Origin: Sulfuritalea sp.
GTDB lineage: Bacteria; Pseudomonadota; Gammaproteobacteria; Burkholderiales; Rhodocyclaceae
Length of the DNA: 64,000 nucleotides
Direction: 5' to 3'
Assembly: GCA_016710465.1 (NCBI GenBank)
Contig: JADJVS010000016.1
Span: 806,001-870,000 of the forward strand
The notes below the pieces were generated by a model. The model was given only the letters and a program-made list of their open reading frames with translations. It made no database searches and was not told the DNA's origin. Position numbers and translations under genes: made by a program. Numbering within the stretch: position 1 is the stretch's first letter; each line of letters opens with the position of its first letter. Positions 42,747 to 53,100 of this stretch are shown here, one piece after another.

Positions 42747-44288
42747 TTAGACTCCCTTTGCCGCGCGCTTGCCGCGCGTCCGTGCCACTGCAGAAGTCGG
42801 CGCTGGCGCCGCCCCGAAGGAAGTCCCCTTGGGGGACACGGCGTTCTTGAGTTCGACATGCGCCGCCATGAAGTCCTCCGCCAGTTCGCCGGCCTCGGGC
42901 ACCGCGTTCTTGGCCACGACGAAGCCGAAGCAGAGGTTTCCGGAATAGCTCAGCAGCGTGATGTTCACGCCGACGCCATGCTCGACGATGGACAGCGGCC
43001 AGTAGCCGGTCATGCGCAGGCCATCGACATAGAGCGGCACGGGCGGCCCCGGCACGTTGGAGATCAGTACGTTGGCCAGGATCGGCAGCGTGTCGACCAC
43101 GCTGCTGCGGCCGTAGAGGTTTGCCAGGGCACCGAGCAGCCAGGGCACGCCGAGCAGCGGGATGTCGGTGGGAATCACCGATTTGGCCTGCCGCGCCACC
43201 GCCTTGGTGGCGCCCGAGGAATCGCGGATCGCCTGCAGGCGCTTGACCGGGTCGGCGATGTTGCTCGCCAGGTTCACCAGGCTCAGCGTGGCCTGGGTGC
43301 GCATCTCGGTGTTGCCCTGCTCGCGCAGCGAAATCGGCATCGAGGCGATCAGCGGCTTGCGCGGCACGCTGCTGTTGCGCTTGAGCCAGCGCCGCAGCGC
43401 GCCACTGCACAGGGACATCACCACGTCATTGACCGTGGCATCGAGGACGGCGGCGATGACCTTGAGCTCGGCGCGCGGAATGGTTGCCGTGGCAAAGCCG
43501 CGCCCCGGCATGATGGCGACATTGAACGCGGTGCGCGGACCGAAGGAGGCGCTGCGCTTGAGTTCGGCGAGGCTGGCGGCCTCCGTCGCGTTCACGACGC
43601 CGCGAGACTTGGCGGCGGACCCCTTGACTATCCCGGTCAGCGTCCGCAGTACGCCGGGCAATTCGCGCACCAGCTTGACGTACTGCGCGGCATCGTGGCG
43701 GAAGGCAGCGGCGGCCAGCGCCAGGGTGCCAGGTTGTTCGGGCGCGACGGCTTTCTTGCGCGCGCCGCGCCTCGCCGGCGGCAAGGGGTCCGGCGAGGTG
43801 CTGAACATCGCGCCAGCCAGGGCGACGCCGGCCTGGCCGTCGAGCATGGCGTGATGCACCTTGAAGTAATAGGCCTTCTCGCCGCTGGCGAGGCCTTCGA
43901 GCACGTAGAGCATCCACAGCGGGCGCGCGCGGTCGAGCAGTTGGGCGTGCAAGTCGGCGACGGTCGCTTCGAGCTGGGCCCAGGTGCCGGGCTTGGGCAG
44001 CCTGACGCGGCGGATGTGGTAATCGAAATCAACCGCGTCCTGCACCCAGACCGGATTGGCCAGTTGCAGCGGCAGGGTCGCCAGCCGGCGCTGCAGCACC
44101 GGCACCATGCGGCTTTGCATCATGTGCCGAACCGACTTGTGGAAGTCGCCCTTGTAGCCCGGCGGCGTTTCGAACAGGTGCAGCGAGCCGACGTGCATCG
44201 GCGTCGCCTCGGTTTCGAGGTTGAGGAAGGCGCCATCGACCCCGCTCAGGGTTTCGATCCCCGCCTGCTTGATGCGACTGCGGCTCAT
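42747..44288 (-). CDS. WS/DGAT acyltransferase (second paralogue)
   Basis: This 513-residue WS/DGAT has the full HHxxxDG motif as HHAMLDG (His145, His146, Asp150, Gly151), the PLWMLYVLEGL segment and NVPGPPVPLYVDGLRM. It is clearly different from the 40.4-kb paralogue. The start at 44288 was chosen for a GGGAGGGAG site 3 bases upstream; in-frame ATGs at 44318 and 44345 overlap the operator region. The tail has a PAPT stretch encoded by the dispersed repeat. It heads the operon and is divergent from tetR. Confidence 0.92.
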   Translation of the reverse strand: MSRSRIKQAGIETLSGVDGAFLNLETEATPMHVGSLHLFETPPGYKGDFHKSVRHMMQSRMVPVLQRRLATLPLQLANPVWVQDAVDFDYHIRRVRLPKPGTWAQLEATVADLHAQLLDRARPLWMLYVLEGLASGEKAYYFKVHHAMLDGQAGVALAGAMFSTSPDPLPPARRGARKKAVAPEQPGTLALAAAAFRHDAAQYVKLVRELPGVLRTLTGIVKGSAAKSRGVVNATEAASLAELKRSASFGPRTAFNVAIMPGRGFATATIPRAELKVIAAVLDATVNDVVMSLCSGALRRWLKRNSSVPRKPLIASMPISLREQGNTEMRTQATLSLVNLASNIADPVKRLQAIRDSSGATKAVARQAKSVIPTDIPLLGVPWLLGALANLYGRSSVVDTLPILANVLISNVPGPPVPLYVDGLRMTGYWPLSIVEHGVGVNITLLSYSGNLCFGFVVAKNAVPEAGELAEDFMAAHVELKNAVSPKGTSFGAAPAPTSAVARTRGKRAAKGV

Positions 44289-44316
44289 CTCCCTCCCTGC
44301 CGTGGCCGTGGTTTTC

Positions 44317-44355
44317 ATACCAATGGGTATATTTAGTTCTACCAATCAGTATAAT
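44317..44355. promoter_or_regulatory. double palindromic operator and promoter between WS/DGAT and tetR
   Basis: ATACCAATGGGTAT (44317-44330, arms ATACC/GGTAT) is followed by a second similar half-matching site TACCAATCAGTATA (44340-44353). The second overlaps a perfect TATAAT (44350-44355) facing tetR. The layout fits a TetR repressor controlling itself and the divergent lipid operon. Confidence 0.65.
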
Positions 44356-44396
44356 CGCTTTCCATCACCCTGCGCCCGCCCCCTCGCCACCCACCG

Positions 44397-45071
44397 ATGC
44401 CCGCCAGCCGTCGCCGCCGCCAGGATTCCGCCGCCCCCGCGCGCCCCGTGGTCGCCAACGGCGTGGACAAGCGCGAGCGCATCCTGAGCGCGGCCGAGGA
44501 CCTGTTCTACCGCAACGGCCTGGTCGGCACCACCATGGACATGCTCTGCGCCGAACTCGGCGTCACCAAGCCCTACGTCTATTACTACTTCAAGGACAAG
44601 CAGGAGATCGTAGAGACCCTGGCCTGGCGCGCCTCGCTGGCCTGCCTGACGACCATGAGGTTTCCCGCCGGCGACACGCGTCCCGCCGCCGAGAAGCTGG
44701 CCGAGGGCCTGCAGCGCTGGGTCGCCGCCTGTGTCATGCACTTTCGCGCCAGCGCCCTGGCGTTTCGCGTCACCGCCTCGCTGCGGCCCGAGTTCCGCGC
44801 CGAGCTGCGCCGCCTCGCCAACGCGTTCTACGCCGACTTGGCGGCGCTGATGGAGCAAGGCCGGCACGAGGGCCGCCTCGATTTCGAGGATGCCGCCGTC
44901 ACCGCCAAGGCCATGGGCGGCGCGGTCGGCTTCATGTACACCTGGTATCGCCCCGACGGCCGCCTGCCGCCCGAGCAACTGGCCGAACGGCTGACCGGCA
45001 CGCTCTACCGCATGATCGGCCTTCGCCCCACCCCTCGCAAGCGCACCCCAACAACAAGGAAACGCACATGA
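44397..45071 (+). CDS. TetR-family transcriptional regulator
   Basis: This 224-residue regulator has an HTH at about residues 22-70 (RERILSAAEDLFYRNGLVGT, LGVTKPYVYYYFKDKQEIV) and an all-helical ligand domain with ALAFRVTASLRPEFRAEL and MGGAVGFMYTWYRPDG, which recalls regulators of acyl-CoA or lipid genes. It is divergent from the WS/DGAT operon and overlaps the SDR gene by ATGA. It likely represses both directions through the paired ATACC...GGTAT sites. Ligand unknown. Confidence 0.92.
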   Translation: MPASRRRRQDSAAPARPVVANGVDKRERILSAAEDLFYRNGLVGTTMDMLCAELGVTKPYVYYYFKDKQEIVETLAWRASLACLTTMRFPAGDTRPAAEKLAEGLQRWVAACVMHFRASALAFRVTASLRPEFRAELRRLANAFYADLAALMEQGRHEGRLDFEDAAVTAKAMGGAVGFMYTWYRPDGRLPPEQLAERLTGTLYRMIGLRPTPRKRTPTTRKRT

Positions 45072-45907
45072 AGGAATTTCGCGGTCGCACCGCCGTGATC
45101 ACCGGCGCCGCCAGCGGCATCGGCCTCGAACTGGCGCGCCGCGCCGCCGCCGAAGGCATGAACCTCGTACTGGCCGACATCGAGGCGACGAAGCTCGACG
45201 CCGCCGCCGCCCGCCTCGGCATCGATGCCAGCCGCATCCTCGCGCAACGCACCGACGTCAGCCGCGAGGACGAAGTCAAGGCACTGGCCGATGCCGCCTT
45301 CGCCCGCTACGGCGGTGTGCACCTGCTGTGCAACAACGCCGGCGTCGGCCTCACCCGCGTCAGTTGGGAACTGACCACGGCGGACTGGAACTGGGTGCTC
45401 GGCGTCGACCTGTGGAGCGTGATCCACGGCATCCAGCATTTCGTGCCGCGCATGCTCGGGCAGGCCGAGGGCGGCCACGTGGTGAACACCTCATCGGCCG
45501 CCGGCCTGCTGTCCACACCGGGCATGGCGGCGTACAACGTCGCCAAGCACGGCGTCGTCACGCTGTCCGAAACCCTCTACGGCGAGCTGCTGGCGGCCAG
45601 GGCGAAGGTCGGCGTTTCCGTGCTCTGCCCGGCCTGGGTGCCGACGGCGATCCACGAGTCGGGGCGCAACCGGCAGGAACGCTTCGGCGAGGTCAAGGCC
45701 GCCGAAGGGCTTTCCGCGGACTACGAGCAGCGCATGGCGAGCGCCGTCAAGTCCGGGCGCCTGACCGCCACCGACATGGCGAATGAAGTCTTCGCCGCGG
45801 TCATGGAGGATCGCTTCTACGTCATCCCGCACCGCAAGATCAACAATGCCATCCAGTTGCGCATGGACGACATTCTCAACCTGCGCAATCCAACCCAGTT
45901 GCCCTGA
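45068..45907 (+). CDS. short-chain dehydrogenase/reductase
   Basis: The 279-residue classical SDR has the cofactor motif TGAASGIG (residues 12-19), D39 in LADIEA suggesting NAD(H), NNAG (89-92), and the catalytic Ser142 with Tyr156 and Lys160 (YNVAK). A C-terminal extension reads NNAIQLRMDDILNLRNPTQLP. Coupled to tetR by a four-base overlap and followed 12 bases later by the quinone oxidoreductase gene. Substrate is possibly a fatty or steroid alcohol/ketone, by context only. Confidence 0.92.
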   Translation: MKEFRGRTAVITGAASGIGLELARRAAAEGMNLVLADIEATKLDAAAARLGIDASRILAQRTDVSREDEVKALADAAFARYGGVHLLCNNAGVGLTRVSWELTTADWNWVLGVDLWSVIHGIQHFVPRMLGQAEGGHVVNTSSAAGLLSTPGMAAYNVAKHGVVTLSETLYGELLAARAKVGVSVLCPAWVPTAIHESGRNRQERFGEVKAAEGLSADYEQRMASAVKSGRLTATDMANEVFAAVMEDRFYVIPHRKINNAIQLRMDDILNLRNPTQLP

Positions 45908-45919
45908 GGAAACACCCCA

Positions 45920-46900
45920 ATGAAAGCACTCGTCTGCGAGGCCTTCGGCCCGATCGCCAACCTCGCCGTCAAGGACATTCCATCCCCGGTGCCGGGGCCG
46001 AAGCAGGTGCTGATCGAGGTCAAGTCGGCGGCGGTGAATTTTCCCGACGCGCTGATGGTGCAAGGCCTCTACCAGGTCAAGCCGCCGCTGCCCTTCACGC
46101 CGGGCGCGGAGATCGCCGGCGTGGTCACGGCGGTCGGCGCCGAGGTGACGCAGTGCAAGCCGGGCGACCGCGTCATCGCCCTGACCAGCACCGGCGGCTT
46201 CGCCGAGGAATGCCTGGCCGAAGCCCACCGCGTGCTGCCCCTGCCCGCCGGCATGGATTTCGATTCCGGCGCGGCGCTGGTGCTGACCTACTGCACCTCG
46301 CTGCACGCGCTGAAGGATTGCGGCCACCTGCAGCCGGGCGAAACCCTGGTGGTGCTCGGCGCCGCCGGCGGCGTTGGCGTCTCGGCGATCGAGATCGGCA
46401 AGGCCATGGGCGCGCGCGTAGTCGCGGCGGCGTCCACGGCCGACAAGCTGGACCTGTGCCGAAGAGTCGGCGCTGACGAGACGGTGAATTACGGCACCGA
46501 GAATCTGAAAGACCGCATCAACGAGCTCACCGGGGGCAAGGGCGCCGACGTGGTCTATGACCCGGTCGGCGGCCCCTACACCGAGCCGGCGGTGCGCGCC
46601 CTGGCCTGGCGCGGGCGCCTGCTGATCATCGGCTTTGCCGCCGGCGAGATCCCGAAGATTCCGCTCAACCTCGCGCTGCTCAAGGAGCGCTCTCTGGTCG
46701 GCGTGTATTGGGGCGATTCGACCCGGCACGACCCGGCCGGGCACCTGGCCAACCTGCGCCAGCTCAATGACTGGTTCGCCGCCGGCAAGATCCGCCCGGT
46801 GGTCAGCGAACGCTTTTCTCTCGACGCGGCGCGCGACGCGCTCGCCGCCATCGCCAATCGCCAGGTCAAGGGCAAGATCGTGGTGGTGCCCGGCGCCTGA
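45920..46900 (+). CDS. NADPH:quinone oxidoreductase-like MDR protein
   Basis: This 326-residue zinc-free medium-chain reductase has the NADPH loop VLGAAGGVGVSAIEIGKAMG, the PFTPGAEIAGVV and YDPVGG segments, and the C-terminal QVKGKIVVVPGA typical of quinone oxidoreductases and enoyl reductases of the MDR family. It is third in the tetR-SDR operon. The codons CGA AGA at residues 181-182 (LCRRVGAD) are rare in this genome and coincide with a copy of the dispersed repeat. Confidence 0.92.
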   Translation: MKALVCEAFGPIANLAVKDIPSPVPGPKQVLIEVKSAAVNFPDALMVQGLYQVKPPLPFTPGAEIAGVVTAVGAEVTQCKPGDRVIALTSTGGFAEECLAEAHRVLPLPAGMDFDSGAALVLTYCTSLHALKDCGHLQPGETLVVLGAAGGVGVSAIEIGKAMGARVVAAASTADKLDLCRRVGADETVNYGTENLKDRINELTGGKGADVVYDPVGGPYTEPAVRALAWRGRLLIIGFAAGEIPKIPLNLALLKERSLVGVYWGDSTRHDPAGHLANLRQLNDWFAAGKIRPVVSERFSLDAARDALAAIANRQVKGKIVVVPGA

Positions 46901-46912
46901 GCGACATCCCAT

Positions 46913-49561
46913 TCAGGCCCGGCGCAGGCGCACCGTGACGCGGAAGCGGCTGCCGACGCCGGCTTCGCTGGCCACCTCGATGTCGCCGCCCATCAGGCGC
47001 GCGATGCGGCGGGCGATTACCAGGCCCAGGCCGATGCCGCCATGCTCCCGCGTCGAGGCCTCGTCGCCCTGGCTGAACAGCTCGAACAGGCGGCCACGCG
47101 CCTCGGCGTCGAGGCCGATTCCCTGGTCGCTGACCTCGAAACACACGCCCACGCCGGCGGCATCGGCGGTGGTCGGGCTCACCCGCAGGCAGATGTCCCC
47201 GCGCTCGGAAAACTTCACGGCATTGCCGAGGATGTTGAGCAACATCTGCTTCAGGCGGGCGCTGTCGCCGACCAGGTCGTCGGGCAGCTCAGGGGCGATT
47301 TCCGCCGTCAGGCCGAGCGCCTTGGCGCGCGCGGCCGGCTCGTGCATCTCCAGCAGTTCATCGACCAGCTTCGCCAGCGAAAAGCGGCGTTCCGACAGTT
47401 CCACGCGGCCGGCCTCGAAGTTGGCGATGTCGAGGATGTTGTCGATCAGCGCCAGCAGGTGGCGCGCCGAGTTCATGCTCTTGTCGAGCTGCTCGACCAG
47501 TTTCGGATCGCTGGTGCGGCGCAGCGCCAGGCTGGTCATGCCCATGATGCCGTTCATCGGCGTGCGCAGTTCGTGGCTCATGTTGGCGAGGAACACGCTC
47601 TTGGCGCGGCTGGCGGCTTCCGCCGCGTCCAGCGCCCTTGCCAGGTCCTCGGTGCGCGACTCGACCAGATCTTCGAGATGGTTGCGATGCCGATCCAGCT
47701 CGGCCTCGGCGACCTTCCGCTCGGTGATGTCGCGGGTGATGCCCAGCAACTGCGCCGGCTTGCCGGAGGCATCGAGCAGCACGGTGCTAGCCACCTCGGT
47801 GCTGACGATGCGGCCGTCCTTGCAGGGCTGGTCGGCTTCGCCGACATTGAATCGGGCGGAAACATCGCCCGCGGCAATGCGCTGCATACGCTCCACCAAG
47901 GCATGGCGAATGCGTTGCGCCGACTCAGCGGTCACCGCAGCCTCCATGGGCTGGGCCATGATTTCCTCGGGAGTCCAGCCGCGCAGCCGTTCAACCGATG
48001 GACTGACATAGGTGAAACGCAGGCTGGCAAGGTCCATCAGCCAGATCACGTCGCTGCTGTTCTCCGCGATCAGGCGGTAGCGCTCCTCGCTTTCGCGCTG
48101 GGCCTGCTCGGCCCGCCGGCGCGGCGTGATGTCGGAGATCACGCCGATCAGGCCGCCGGCGTCATCCTCCGTCGCGGCATGGCGCCGGCCGGTCAGGTGG
48201 CCCCAGAATTCGCCGTGGTCGGCACGCCAGTATTTGCGTTCCAGGTCAACGGCGTCGATGTTGCTGGCCAGCAGCGCCAGCATCCGTTCGCGCCCGACCT
48301 CGCGTTCCGAGGGGTGGATCAGCGAGACATATTCCGCCCCTTGCAGCGACTCCACCGTGCAACCAAACATTTCCGCCATGCGCTTGTTGGCCTGGGTGAT
48401 CACGCCCCGGGCATCGACGAAGAAGATCGCCACGCTCGACGCGTCGAAAATCGATTGCAGGCGCCGACGCTCAGCCTCGGTTTCCCGATGGGCCCGCGCC
48501 AATTGCCGCATGACGATGCCATCCTTGCCGCGCGCGCGGATCAGCACGCTGGCCAAAATCGCTACTAGCCAGGTGATGAGCAGTTGCGCGACCAAGAGCG
48601 TGCGCTCCCTGGCTACGTGGCCATTGGCACCGAAGCCCGCAAGCGAGCGCATCGTCACCGTCCACGTCTGTCCGGCCAGTTTGACGCGGCGCACCGACAC
48701 CAGGCCACCGGCGGCGGCGCCCGGCCCGGAATCGAACAGCAGCGCGTCGGCGGTGGCATGCGCGCCGTCGTATATCGCCACGGCGACATGCCCCTCCAGT
48801 TCCGGGTGTTCGCGTTGCAGCAAGCCGGTCATCAGGTTGCTCATGCGCAGGGGGGAATAGGCCCAGCCGATCAACTTCGCGCGCCGCTCGCCTGGCGCGG
48901 CGGACTTTCCTGAAGCAGCATATATCGGCAGGTAGAGCAGCACGCCGGCCTGGACCTCGGTGTCGGTTTCCTGGACCAGCGTCACCTTGCCGGACAGCCT
49001 CGCCTCGCCGCTGTCACGGGCGGCTTCCATGGCCTGCCGCCGGACCGGCTCGGAATACATGTCGTAACCGAAGGCCCTCTGGTTGCGCCAGTCGAAGGGT
49101 TCGAGATAGACGATGGAACTGTACAAGTTGCGCTCGCCACCGGGCTTCAAGGCGTAGCCCGGAAAACCCTCGGCGCGCACGGCCCGAACATGCGCGGCTT
49201 TTTCCTCGGGCCGGATCAGTCTGGAAAAGCCAACCCCCTGGATGCCCGGAAAGTGTCGCTCGAGGCGCATGGCGGCGACATAGGCGCGAAACTCGCCGCG
49301 CCTGACGTCCTGGCGCGAATCGAACAAGCCTTCGACGCCGCGCAGCACCTGGACATTCGCCTCGATGCGGCGGCCGAGGCTTTCCTCGACGCGATCGAAA
49401 AGATGCTCGAAATCGACACGCGCCGCGATTTCGTTCCGCTTCTGCGAGGTCTGCCAGATGCCCAGCGAGAGCAGGACCCCGCCCAGCAGGATCAGCCAGG
49501 GCAAGGCCTTCGGCATCAGTCGCCGGATGCGGTGGGCGAGTCCCGCCGGATCGGGCTTCAT
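46913..49561 (-). CDS. CHASE-PAS-PAS sensor histidine kinase (no receiver)
   Basis: This 882-residue membrane kinase has a transmembrane helix at about 18-38 and a CHASE extracellular sensor at about 55-300, including GVGFSRLIRPEEKAAHVRAV and RAFGYDMYSEPVRRQAMEAA. A second helix lies at about 335-355, PAS domains at about 380-490 and 500-630, HisKA His663 (MSHELRTPMNGIMGM) and an ATPase domain (NAVKFSERG, DQGIGLD, HGGIGLGLVIA). It lacks a receiver. ATGA overlap with the CopD-like gene upstream. Divergent from another CHASE kinase at 50138. Confidence 0.93.
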   Translation of the reverse strand: MKPDPAGLAHRIRRLMPKALPWLILLGGVLLSLGIWQTSQKRNEIAARVDFEHLFDRVEESLGRRIEANVQVLRGVEGLFDSRQDVRRGEFRAYVAAMRLERHFPGIQGVGFSRLIRPEEKAAHVRAVRAEGFPGYALKPGGERNLYSSIVYLEPFDWRNQRAFGYDMYSEPVRRQAMEAARDSGEARLSGKVTLVQETDTEVQAGVLLYLPIYAASGKSAAPGERRAKLIGWAYSPLRMSNLMTGLLQREHPELEGHVAVAIYDGAHATADALLFDSGPGAAAGGLVSVRRVKLAGQTWTVTMRSLAGFGANGHVARERTLLVAQLLITWLVAILASVLIRARGKDGIVMRQLARAHRETEAERRRLQSIFDASSVAIFFVDARGVITQANKRMAEMFGCTVESLQGAEYVSLIHPSEREVGRERMLALLASNIDAVDLERKYWRADHGEFWGHLTGRRHAATEDDAGGLIGVISDITPRRRAEQAQRESEERYRLIAENSSDVIWLMDLASLRFTYVSPSVERLRGWTPEEIMAQPMEAAVTAESAQRIRHALVERMQRIAAGDVSARFNVGEADQPCKDGRIVSTEVASTVLLDASGKPAQLLGITRDITERKVAEAELDRHRNHLEDLVESRTEDLARALDAAEAASRAKSVFLANMSHELRTPMNGIMGMTSLALRRTSDPKLVEQLDKSMNSARHLLALIDNILDIANFEAGRVELSERRFSLAKLVDELLEMHEPAARAKALGLTAEIAPELPDDLVGDSARLKQMLLNILGNAVKFSERGDICLRVSPTTADAAGVGVCFEVSDQGIGLDAEARGRLFELFSQGDEASTREHGGIGLGLVIARRIARLMGGDIEVASEAGVGSRFRVTVRLRRA

Positions 49562-50001
49562 TCGCCCAGCAGCGCCACGACGACGGTCAGCACGCCAAGG
49601 TTCAGGTTGATCAGCACCAGCATCCGGATCACGTTCATCGCCGCGCCGCCTGCCGGCCAGTCCTTGGCCGCGACCGCCGCCTTGAGCCTGGGATGGAAGC
49701 GCAACAGGATCGCCGCATAGATCGCCGCCATCAGTGTGCCGATGCCGGCCATGGCATGCCAGTGCCAGGGGATCGGCGACCCCGCCAATTCGCCGAAGCG
49801 CCAGAAGCCGGTAACCAGGATCGCGACGACGGCGACCGTCACGACGCCAAAGAAGCGCCCGAGGACGGCGGCCAGCAGCGGCAGGCGCTGGGGCGGCGGC
49901 AATTGCTCGGCGGCCACCGGGCGCAGGCAGACATGGGCGAAGAACATGCCGCCAACCCAGACGATGACGCCCAGCAGGTGGATCAGAACGGCGATGCGCA
50001 T
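49558..50001 (-). CDS. CopD-like four-helix membrane protein
   Basis: The 147-residue inner membrane protein has four helices (about 3-25, 45-65, 80-100 and 122-144). The start MRIAVLIHLLGVIVWVGGMF with the HLLGVIVWVGGMFFAH motif is shared with CopD and related haem or copper membrane proteins; conserved His7 and His23 could bind haem. It is translationally coupled to a CHASE kinase, which may sense a signal linked to it. Function by family only. Confidence 0.85.
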   Translation of the reverse strand: MRIAVLIHLLGVIVWVGGMFFAHVCLRPVAAEQLPPPQRLPLLAAVLGRFFGVVTVAVVAILVTGFWRFGELAGSPIPWHWHAMAGIGTLMAAIYAAILLRFHPRLKAAVAAKDWPAGGAAMNVIRMLVLINLNLGVLTVVVALLGE

Positions 50002-50137
50002 GGCGGCGGCTTCCGCGAACCGGAAAGCCGCGATTCTGCCTCAAGCGGCGATTCCCGGCCAAGCGGTGGCGCCGAGCCGCGCCAGAGCGACGCGACGCGG
50101 CGCATAATAAAAGCTTGGGGAGAACATCGGAACTATC

Positions 50138-53100
50138 ATGAGTGGAGGTTCATCCACCGTTGCGAAGGGCGCCGGCGCCGCGTCCGACCCGCTGGCACGA
50201 CTGGGCCAGGCGGTGCGGATGCCATTCGTCACCGCCGCCCTGGTGCTGATGATCGGCTGCGTCGCCAGCCTGGCCTACTGGCACCACGCCACGCTGCAGC
50301 GCCAGGCCGCGGAGCGCCTGCGCTTCGACGCCAGCTTCTCCCAACTCCAGACCGACATGCAGCGCCGGCTCGACGAATTGCGCGGTTTGGTGGTGGGCCT
50401 GCAGGGGCTGTTTCTGGCCTCGCAACACATCGACCGCGGCGAATTCCGGCGCTACCACGAGAACCTGCTCGCCCATCTGCGCACCCCGGGCGTGCGCGCG
50501 ATGCACTTCACGCGCCGGTTGAGCGCCGGCGAGCGCGCCGCCTTCGTCGCCCGCGTGCGAAGCGACAAGAGCCTCAATGGGCGGGGCTATCCGGACTTCG
50601 ACATCCATCCCGCCACCGGCGGCAACGAGCACTTCGTGATCGAACTCATCGAGCCGTTCGAAAGCAACCGGCGCGCCTTCGGCCTCGACGCCCTGAGCCA
50701 GCCGGTGAATCGCGAGTCATTCCTTGCCGCGCGCGATTCCGGCCGCATCTCCCTCACCGCGCCGTTCCAGTTGGTCCAGGCCAACAGCGGGGACATCGGG
50801 CTGGTGATACGCGCGCCGGTGTACCGCCGTGGCGCGCCGATGGGCAATGTCGACCAGCGACGCGCCGCCTTCATCGGCCTGGCCGGCATCTCGCTCGATG
50901 CCGCGACGATCCTGAGCGACGTGTTCGCCGCATCGTATCTCGATGGCCTGTGCATCGCCGTCACCGACCTGAGCAACGACGCGACCTCGGCTTCCGCCAG
51001 GGCATCCGCACCGGAGCCACGCCTGCGCCCGATTGCACGGCGCTGCGACTCCGGCGCCAAGCCGGGCAATGCCCCGACGACGGCCGCCATCGTCCCGGTC
51101 GGCGACCGCCTGTGGGAAGTACGGCTGACCGCCGGCAAGGTCTGGCCCCCCGGCGCGCCGGACGCCGAACCGGCGCTGGTGGCGATCGGCGGCATGCTGA
51201 TCAGCCTGTTGCTGGCCGCGCTCTACCTTGTGCTGGGGCGGGCACGCGGGGAGGCCGAGCGCCTGGCCCTGCGCATGACGCGCGACCTGCGCCGCAGCGA
51301 GCAGCGTTTCAGGATCATGGCCGAGCTGTCGTCGGACTGGTTCTGGGAACAGGACACCGAGGGACGCTTCATTGGCATCAGCGGCTCGGAGGTCAGCGAG
51401 CGCGGCTTGCCCATGCCGGTGGATCGGGCCGTGGGCAAGACCCGCTGGGAGCTCAGCCCCGACGGATTGCCGCCGGAGCAATGGGCAGAGCACAAACGCC
51501 AGCTTGACAGGCGTGAGGACTTCGAAATCGCCTATGTCATGAAGGATCTCAATGGTCGCGAGCGATGGATCCACTCCCGCGGCACGCCGCGCCACGACGA
51601 GGAGGGCCGCTTCCTCGGTTACCACGGAACCTCGCGCGACATCACGGCGGAGAAGGCAAGCGAACGCGAGATATCGAACAAGAACAAGGTGCTGCAGGCC
51701 ACGCTCGACAACATGTCGCAGGGCATCAGCGTGGTCGACGAAAGCCTGCACATGACGGCGATGAACGAAAAATTCTGCGAGGTGCTCGACTTCCCGGTCG
51801 AGATGGCGCGCAGCGGCGCGTCCTTCGAGGAATTTGTCCGTTACAACGCAAATCGCGGCGACTACGGACCCTGCGACGTCGACGGCAAGGTGCGCGAGCT
51901 GGTGGCCCTGGCGAAGGAGATGAAGCCCCACCGCTTCACGCGCCTGCGGCCCAACGGGCGGCGCATCGAGGTGGTCGGCAATCCGCTGCCGGGCGGCGGC
52001 TTCGTCACCACTTACACCGATGTCACCGAGCGTGAACTTGCCGAGCTGGCGATACGCGCCAGCGAAGCCCGGCTCAAGCGCGCCGAGCTGGCCTCGGCCT
52101 CGGGCAACTGGGAACTCCATCTCGACACCGGCGTCATGATCGCCTCGGAAGGCGCGGCGCGCCTGTACGGCATCGCCTCGACCCAGATTGGTTTCGACGC
52201 GGTCAAGGGCATCCCCCTGGCCGATGAACGAGCGCGGCTTGACGCCGCGCTGAAGGACCTGATCGAGCGTGATGCCCCCTACGACATCGAGTTCCGCATC
52301 CGTCGCGCTGACAATGGCGAAATCCGCGACATCCATTCCCAGGCCGTGTTCGACCGGAGCGAGCGCGTGGTGTTCGGGGTGATCCAGGACATCACCGACA
52401 AGAAAGCCATCGCCGCCGAACTGGCGCGCCACCACGACCACCTCGAAGAGCAGGTGCGCGTCCGCACCGCCGCGCTGGCCGAAACGACCCGCGCCGCCGA
52501 AGCCGCCAGCGTGGCCAAGAGCGCCTTTCTTGCCAACATGAGCCACGAGATCCGCACGCCGATGAACGCCATCCTGGGCATGACCAGTCTGCTGCGCCGG
52601 GCCGGCGTGACCCCGGCGCAGGCCGATCGGCTGGAAAAGATCGAAACCGCCGGCGAACACCTGCTCGAGGTCATCAACGACATTCTCGACATCTCGAAGA
52701 TCGAGGCCGGCAAGTTCTATCTTGAAGAATCCGCGGTCGATGTCACGGAGATCGGGGACAAGGTTGTGGCCATGTTGCACGAACGGGCCAGCGAAAAGCA
52801 TCTGCGCCTGGCGATCACCGAACGTCCGCCTCGCCAGCGCCTGCTTGGCGACCCGACCCGCTTGCGCCAGGCCCTGCTCAATTATGTGACCAATGCCGTG
52901 AAGTTCACCGAGCAGGGCTCGGTCTCGGTGCGCCTTCGCGTGGATGACGAAACCGACGACACGGTGCAGGTGCGCTTCGAGGTCGAGGATACCGGCATCG
53001 GCATCGATCCCGAGGCCAGGGCACGCCTGTTCTCGGTGTTCGAGCAGGCCGACAACTCGACGACTCGACGTTACGGCGGCACCGGACTCGGGCTGGCGAT

